Shown here: positions 58,346-64,000 of the stretch, in pieces
Layout: each line of letters starts with the position of its first letter
Numbering within the stretch: position 1 is the first letter of the stretch
NCBI GenBank assembly: GCA_029964075.1
Contig: CM057129.1
Location: forward strand, 14,809,430-14,873,429
Reading direction: 5' to 3'
Source of the DNA: Patiria pectinifera
Taxonomy: Eukaryota > Echinodermata > Asteroidea > Valvatida > Asterinidae
DNA length: 64,000 nucleotides
Made by a program: the position numbers and the translations under genes
Notes under the pieces: generated by a model
Seen by the model: only the letters and a program-made list of their open reading frames with translations
Databases searched by the model: none
Told to the model about the DNA's origin: nothing

Positions 58346-59055
58346 GAATACATGTACATTGTAGTTGTAGCCAAAACAAAATCAACACCAAACATGTCCC
58401 ATCCTTCAATAGTACATGGACATCCCTTACACCAATGTTAAGGGGGAAAAAAGGGGAAACATCTCAGTTATTATGTATGATGATTCAAACATACACGATC
58501 AGTTGAAAGGAAAAAATATAAAAAAGCTGGAAAGGCGTGGTATCAGGAGTGAAAGCGTTCATTCAGTTGTTATTGTTTCCTTGATAGTTTCCTCAGGCTG
58601 TGCTAATGAAATAAACACATTTCATTTATTTTGCAGTAACATCCCTTTGCACTGCGCTGCACTGAAATGCACGCATTTGTTATTCAGCGTATTTTACTAA
58701 TGAACACTTTGTAGCCTAACTGTTCCTTTCTCTATGATTCTGCGAAGTAGACCATTGTTAAGTGCTCCAGTGGAAAGCACACACAGTGTGGCATACTGGT
58801 TCGTACGCGTTCAAAGTACGCAAAGTGTTCTGCACATGTGTTAACACATAGCGTCTTTTGAGCGTCGCGTCAGGACGCCCTCAGCAATTTGTTCTAATGT
58901 CTCCCAAGTGGTCTCCCTGTACTCTCCCTTTGAAAATGTTGAGGGGGGTACTTGAGCATGGACCTGTGAGCCACAGCAGTCTACACTCCCCCAACCTAAA
59001 CTCAGAAAATGTGCAAGGCACCTCCATCATCCATGGATTCTGTGGCACATATATA

Positions 59056-59242
59056 CAGTCGAATCTCGTTAGTACAAACTCTTTCAATACAAAATTCTGG
59101 TTATAACAAACATAAAGCATTAGTCCCGACTGTGCATTTATGTGCACAATGAATGGGACTGATGTTCCTCTTAATACAAAATTCTGATATAACAAACAAT
59201 TTGGCTAGGTCCGAACGAGTTTGTATTAACGAGACTCGACTG
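59056..59242. mobile_element. pogo/Tigger-like MITE at a TA site
   Basis: 187 bp flanked by TA on both sides (59054-59055, 59243-59244). The 26 bp inverted ends are CAGTCGAATCTCGTTAGTAC... and, reading inward from the right, CAGTCGAGTCTCGTTAATAC..., differing at two positions. CAGT...CTCGTTA ends and TA duplication are the established pattern of pogo/Tigger (Tc1/mariner superfamily) elements. A second internal repeat, TACAAAATTCTG-TATAACAAAC, occurs in both halves. No transposase is encoded. Confidence 0.92.
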
Positions 59243-60189
59243 TACTTATATCTGTTCTTCAAACTTTCAAGGAGCATCAAGCCCCCAAGTGCAGTCACTA
59301 TGGGATGTAAATCCTGTGAAACTTTGAAACCTCCTGGCGGATTTTGTTAGGATCTGGGCGGGTGTAGGGTTGAGGTGTCACAAATGCATCAGAGCATAAC
59401 ATTAAAACAAAACTATGGACCCCCCCTACCACCACCCAAAATAAAATTAACCTTAGTATATAACTTTTCAAAAGAAAGTTCAAATGTTTAACTTCGACTG
59501 GCAGGTATGGATAAATGACTCCACAACCTTCTCTCAGTCAAGGCCAATCTGTCCAAGTGTAAGACTCTCTCAGCAATCTCCCTCAAGATCAGCCTGTAGA
59601 CTTCCTGGGGAGACAGGGGGCACACCTCTCTCCAGACTCAAAAAGAAATTCTCAAAAACCTTTCAAGATGGGCTGTGTTGTACTAGGCTGATTTGGCTGT
59701 AGCCCCAATTAACGGTAATCCATATCAATGCACTGCCCGCAGACTATTTTGATAACTAAAGGAAGGGCGGATAGGTGCAGTAACTTCAAGAGATGACTGG
59801 CTGTCAAAAAATATAAAAGCAAATTCTGAGGGTGCGGCGGCAACGCCTCAAGCACAGTGTGTATTGCCCCACTTCCTGATCTGTCACTAGTGTCACACAA
59901 TGCAATGCTAAGATTTGAAAACTAGAGCTGTGGGGTTTCTGTTACTTCTTTGATTCTAAAGCAAAATTGTGCATTGGACTGTGCGTGAACAAAAGAAGGC
60001 ACTGGTCAAGGAGCAACAATAACCAATTGGCAGAACTCAAATTGTACCTCGCTGGTTCAAGAATGCTGTTCAAGTACTGTACGTGCATACAGGCTAAAAG
60101 TTCATACAGGCTATTAAAGTCAATACAGGCACGTGATTACTGAACACTCACAGGGTCCCCTGGAGAACAATAGGCCTATAGCTAGCACA

Positions 60190-60250
60190 ATGCTTTCACC
60201 ATTGGAGGGGGGCCTTCATGATAGAAATGAGAGTGTGCCTGGATACTCTC
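60190..60250. repeat. Partial copy of the CCATTGAAGGGGGCC element family
   Basis: CAATGCTTTCACCATTGGAG...CCTTCATGATAGAAATGAGAGTGTGCCT matches the block at about 63388-63440 and, in its first part, 14688-14708. It is a fragment of the family described at 35404-35518. Confidence 0.45.
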
Positions 60251-61175
60251 ACTTCTGAAGTTAATTAGTCTGATCTTAAATTACTCTTAAGTTACATTTT
60301 ATTTTCTACAAGCGTCAAGGCACCTATAGAAACCAGTTTTTACATTGTCACGTTGCAACTGAATCAGCAAAAAGGAATGGGAGGGGGCTACCGCCACGCC
60401 CTCTCCTGACAGGTTTTAATGTTTTTATGTCTGGCGGGCAGACTCCACCACTGACAATGTCTGGCCGTGGCCATTCATGATACCTGGGACTAGGCCCAAC
60501 ATTTTCCAGTAGGTTTCATTGGGTTAACTTGCCAGCAGATCTAGCTCGTTTTTTTGGCCCTTTCTCATGGCCCTCCTGACCACACCTGGCACACCCACCA
60601 TTATGCCCAGCAGATGTTCATTTCCTTGACATTGGTATGCATGTGGACCATATACCGTATGTAAAATTGGTTAACTTTCCGGCTAGGCTGACCCCCCTGG
60701 GCTCCTGCTCTAATAGGGAGACTGGTTCCCATTCCTCCAGAAACCAGAGCAGATACCGGTACACAACGTGGGGTTTATAAATGCTGAATTTTAAATCTGT
60801 ATTCAGAAACATCTGTAAATGTGCTGTAGTAATACAAATTCTGTCCCTACCACGTCAAAAGTGACCAGCTTATTTTTACTGACGCTGTGCACAAGTACAG
60901 AGACAGAGTTTGGGGAGGACACTCCTAGGGAGGGACATTCAAACACCCTGCTGACTGCTGACAAGCACGATGCTTTTAAATGCGTAGATGCTATGGGTTT
61001 GTGCATGTTCAGAATGAAAGAAGTGGTGTGCACTTCACGTCACACATACCTGCACAAACCAGTACAGGAATGCAGTGTGCTCTTTCCAGTGGGGATCTCG
61101 AAAGTGGGTGGATGCATGGAGTCTCATTCATCATGGGAAGATACATACTGTACATGAACTAAGTTGTGCACAGAG

Positions 61176-61524
61176 CAGGCCTGCCAACTCTCATCACGCA
61201 GTGAGGGTGAGACTCCCGCATTTCAGGTTATTCTCACGCTCTCACACCCACAAGGGATCTCTCACGCTAAAAAGAAAAAGAAAAAAGAATTGACTCCAAA
61301 CTTGAAAATGATGTTTAAATGATGATCTTTTGCTAGAAAAGTTGTTAAGTGGTCAGAAATTGGCTCACATTGCAACACAGAGCGTCTAGAATCCAAAATT
61401 ATTCAGGGCCTTTAAGCGGACCCGAACCACACGCCGTTTGGGCTTTGCGCTTGCTTTAGTTCTGATCAAGCTCCATGGCCAAATGCTCACTCTCAGCTCT
61501 TACTCAAACTAGTTGGCAGCTCTG
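61176..61524. mobile_element. Non-autonomous hAT-like transposon with 8 bp target-site duplication
   Basis: 349 bp. The ends are CAGGCCTGCCAACT and, inverted from the right, CAGAGCTGCCAACT. It is flanked by the perfect 8 bp direct repeat GCACAGAG (61168-61175 and 61525-61532). The interior has repeated CTCTCACGC/TCTCACGCT motifs near the left end. It is a different family from 46005-46338 and encodes no transposase. Confidence 0.93.
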
Positions 61525-62540
61525 GCACAGAGTCCACGCTTTGTGTTTTAGTTCCAAGAATAAAGCAATGGGCTTTTGAAGTTTTGAACAAACATGGTGT
61601 CCAAACATTTCAAACGCTGTCATGTGTCCCCTCTGTGTTTGACGTTCACAGACAAGTTGGTCTGCAGCTGGTCAATAAAACTTGAGAGGGACACACATTT
61701 AGGGGATCCAAGATTTTTCCAGTGTGAATACACAAGTGTGAATGGGCTGAACTCGCCCAAGTACTTAGGAAATGGGTTGGCACACAGCTGGGTCAAATAA
61801 AGGCGGGGCTTCCTCCACGGATTTGGATAGCTGCCAATTTGTCTTACGCATGCGATGGAAGGGTTTGGCCTTCCTTGTATTTCTTTTCTTGGTGGGTCAA
61901 CCCACATGTGAAATCCTGTTGTATGGTCCAGACATAACATGTACATGTACCGGGTACATAGGCTAAATGTACAAACTGTATTCTTGTACCTGCGTTATAC
62001 CATGGAGCTCCATGATTATACAGTCACCATGTTCACCAAGCGAATTTCAAACAGGCACTTTTGTCTATGACTATGCATAACCATGCAAGGCCTAAAGCCA
62101 AAGCTAATTTTGCTGAAAAACTGTCTGATCTGTGGCCTTAGATTATTGTGAATAATACTTGATATAAATGACAATGACCCACAAGGAAAACTGGCCCTAC
62201 ATTGTACTGTACACAAGGAGTTTGAGTATCGACAAGAACCTTGTCAGTGTCACAGAAGCAACTTCCACAAAGTATGAACGTCATTAAATCTGACCCTGCA
62301 GTTCAAGCCAGGACTGCGATGAATTAAAGGGAATATACATCATTTGTTTTTGCTGTAATTTTCAGAAATGGATGGAATTGGGGGGTTGGAAATATATAGC
62401 AAATATAGTTACACTGACTTCTTTGAGGTTTTGGGTTCAAAAATGCTATAAAAACCAAGAAAAACAATCATTTTCCTGTAGTCTGGTTCCCTGACTCCAT
62501 ATAAGAAGAAACAGAGCAGTTTACATACATTGGGGAATTG

Positions 62541-64000
62541 TAAGGTCAGGGAACCAGTCTAGATGGCTTGTACCCGTTCATAGGTGTGTAATCGATTGCA
62601 AACAAGTGCGATGGTCAATTGGGGCCAGTATTTGAAAAAAAGCCATTTCTTTCCAACGCTGATCGGCCGACCAGCGTTGGAAATTGATACAAAAATACTA
62701 TTTTTCTTGAAAATGACAGTATACCAGGTGCCATGATTTTACAGGATGCTTTACACTGTCATTCACTAACAGTCCAGCAAGGTATTTCAAAATGATTTGG
62801 TAGTTTAATTTTTGATGTTTGCAAATTGTATTTTCCCTTTAACGCACAATGGGAAACCAGTGACTGGTTTGTCAAATACAAAATGGCTTATATTAGAGAG
62901 TTACAAATATAACTTTGCAAATTATGGTAGCATGTTCCCTTACTCTATATGGAAGAATGGACCCACTGAATGGTTGAGTTCTGACAAAATGTTTACTTAT
63001 GATGGTGTTGATTTTGGACAAGAGAGGGCAGTATTGTCTAGATAAAGAATAACATGGGCTAGGTTGACTGTAGACTAGCGGATATTTTGATGAGGATTCA
63101 ATCCCTAATTAAATACATGTAGGAAACGAAAGGTTTTATTTTTATACAAACCGCACCCTATCACAAAGCGGAACAAAAATATTTAAAAGAATATTTATAT
63201 GTTCCTCAAGGCAAATATTAAGGTATGAAAGTGCAAATGTGCATACACTGTATTGGTTTTAATTAAGGATCCTGTTATTAACTGCAAAAGATAACAGACA
63301 AATTGGGGCACTAATCACTGGAGAAACTATTGCGCACGCTATTGTGCAAAGCAACTTCCCTATGGTGGATTATCTGAATAATGTTTTAGCCATTGAAGGG
63401 ATCTTCATCATCATAGAATTGATGAGAGTGTGTCTTTATTGGTCTTTGTAGCTAGTGAGCTTTACGTCACATTCAGGAACAAACACTGGGTTTTATTCAT
63501 TCTCAGACAGTTTCCCTGCCAAGTACCGGGTAAACTTTGAATTCAAAACATTGCCTAATTACCGTATCTTTAAAAAGCTGTGCAGTAAATCCAACCATGG
63601 TTCCTCCATGATCCAACTCAACCTCAACATAAGCTCCTGCCGTGACATGATTGAATTTTTGCACCTTGAAGTGCCATATGGTGCCCAGTCACATTTTAAA
63701 GGGAAAATACAACATTTGCAAACATCAAAAAATAAAACTACCCAATCATTTTGAAATACCTTGCTGGACTGTTAGTGAATGACAGTGTAAAGCATCCTGT
63801 AAAATCATGGCACCTGGTATACTGTCATTTTCAAGAAAAGTGGTATTTTTGTATCAATTTCCAACGCTGATCGGCCGACCAGCGTTGGAAAAAACTGGCT
63901 TTTTTTTAAATACTGGCCCCAGTTGACCATCGCACTTGTTTGCAATCAATTACACACCTATGAACGGGTACAAGCCAGCTAGACTGGTTCCCTGACCTTA
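62541..64000. mobile_element. Element with about 300 bp terminal inverted repeats, running into the right edge
   Basis: Left arm 62541-62843 and right arm 63696-64000 are inverse copies, nearly identical over the outer 260 bp and slightly gapped near the inner ends. Each arm holds a 34 bp palindrome, TTTCCAACGCTG-ATCGGCCGA-CCAGCGTTGGAAA (62650-62683; 63858-63891). The interior of about 850 bp contains a relative of the 35404-35518 MITE (63312-63455) and two ORFs of under 100 codons that I do not recognise. An inverse pair TCTGGTTCCCTGAC/GTCAGGGAACCAG at 62481-62558 suggests that the arms may extend further out. No transposase was seen. Confidence 0.9.

Larger units (their letters stand above)
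43010..62540. other. Transposon-rich non-coding stretch
   Basis: Outside the elements listed separately I see no coding exon on either strand. ORFs up to about 140 codons (for example 43747-44166 plus) lack recognisable domains, start context or splice logic and look like chance open frames in AT-rich DNA. Confidence 0.5.

Noticed and set aside
62812..63045. 77-codon ORF in the long-TIR element, possible transposase piece
   Set aside because: It starts inside the inverted repeat, is too short and shows no catalytic or DNA-binding motif.

Overview
This window is animal nuclear DNA. It is AT-rich, its coding parts are split by GT-AG introns, and it carries many short non-autonomous transposons. 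One gene is recognisable: a semaphorin on the minus strand. I reconstructed 12 coding exons between 22761 (ATG) and 4616, and every splice phase joins. They give a signal peptide, a sema domain, a short cysteine-rich PSI-like module and the first residues of the linker after it. The FFFREIAVE and KVCKNDIGG motifs and the PVPVDDVPDPRPG stretch place it nearest the transmembrane class 1/class 6 semaphorins (axon guidance ligands/receptors). The exons for the transmembrane and cytoplasmic parts are not convincingly present and probably lie beyond the left edge. The organism is probably a marine invertebrate deuterostome such as an echinoderm. This is inferred from the semaphorin class, the abundance of TACATGTA-type palindromes and the mix of CR1/L2-like LINE, tRNA-derived SINE and short inverted-repeat elements. 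It is not proven.

Layout. 1-4615: downstream intron sequence with a 4 x 23 bp tandem repeat and G-rich tracts. 4616-22761: the semaphorin gene. Introns are 0.15-0.9 kb through most of the sema domain, with large ones after exon 2 (4.2 kb) and exon 1 (7.2 kb). Both large introns contain copies of one inverted-repeat element rich in CAGGGTTGA. 22762 to about 42170: no coding sequence recognised. This is 5' flank or 5'UTR-intron territory with blocks dense in homeodomain-type motifs, notably six TAATCC/GGATTA sites in about 300 bp at 24888-25186. 42180-43010: a 5'-truncated LINE carrying the C-terminal part of a reverse transcriptase. 43 kb to the right edge: transposon-rich. It holds two hAT-like elements with perfect 8 bp target-site duplications, a pogo/Tigger-like MITE at a TA site, other palindromic MITEs, a tRNA-derived SINE, a retrotransposon fragment nested between the arms of an inverted repeat, and a roughly 1.46 kb element with about 300 bp terminal inverted repeats that runs into the right edge.

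The semaphorin is the only gene product with a role I can state. The remainder is non-coding sequence whose interest lies in mobile elements and possible regulatory modules. No bacterial-type operon, CRISPR array or rRNA was seen. All homology statements come from reading motifs by eye; no database search was run.
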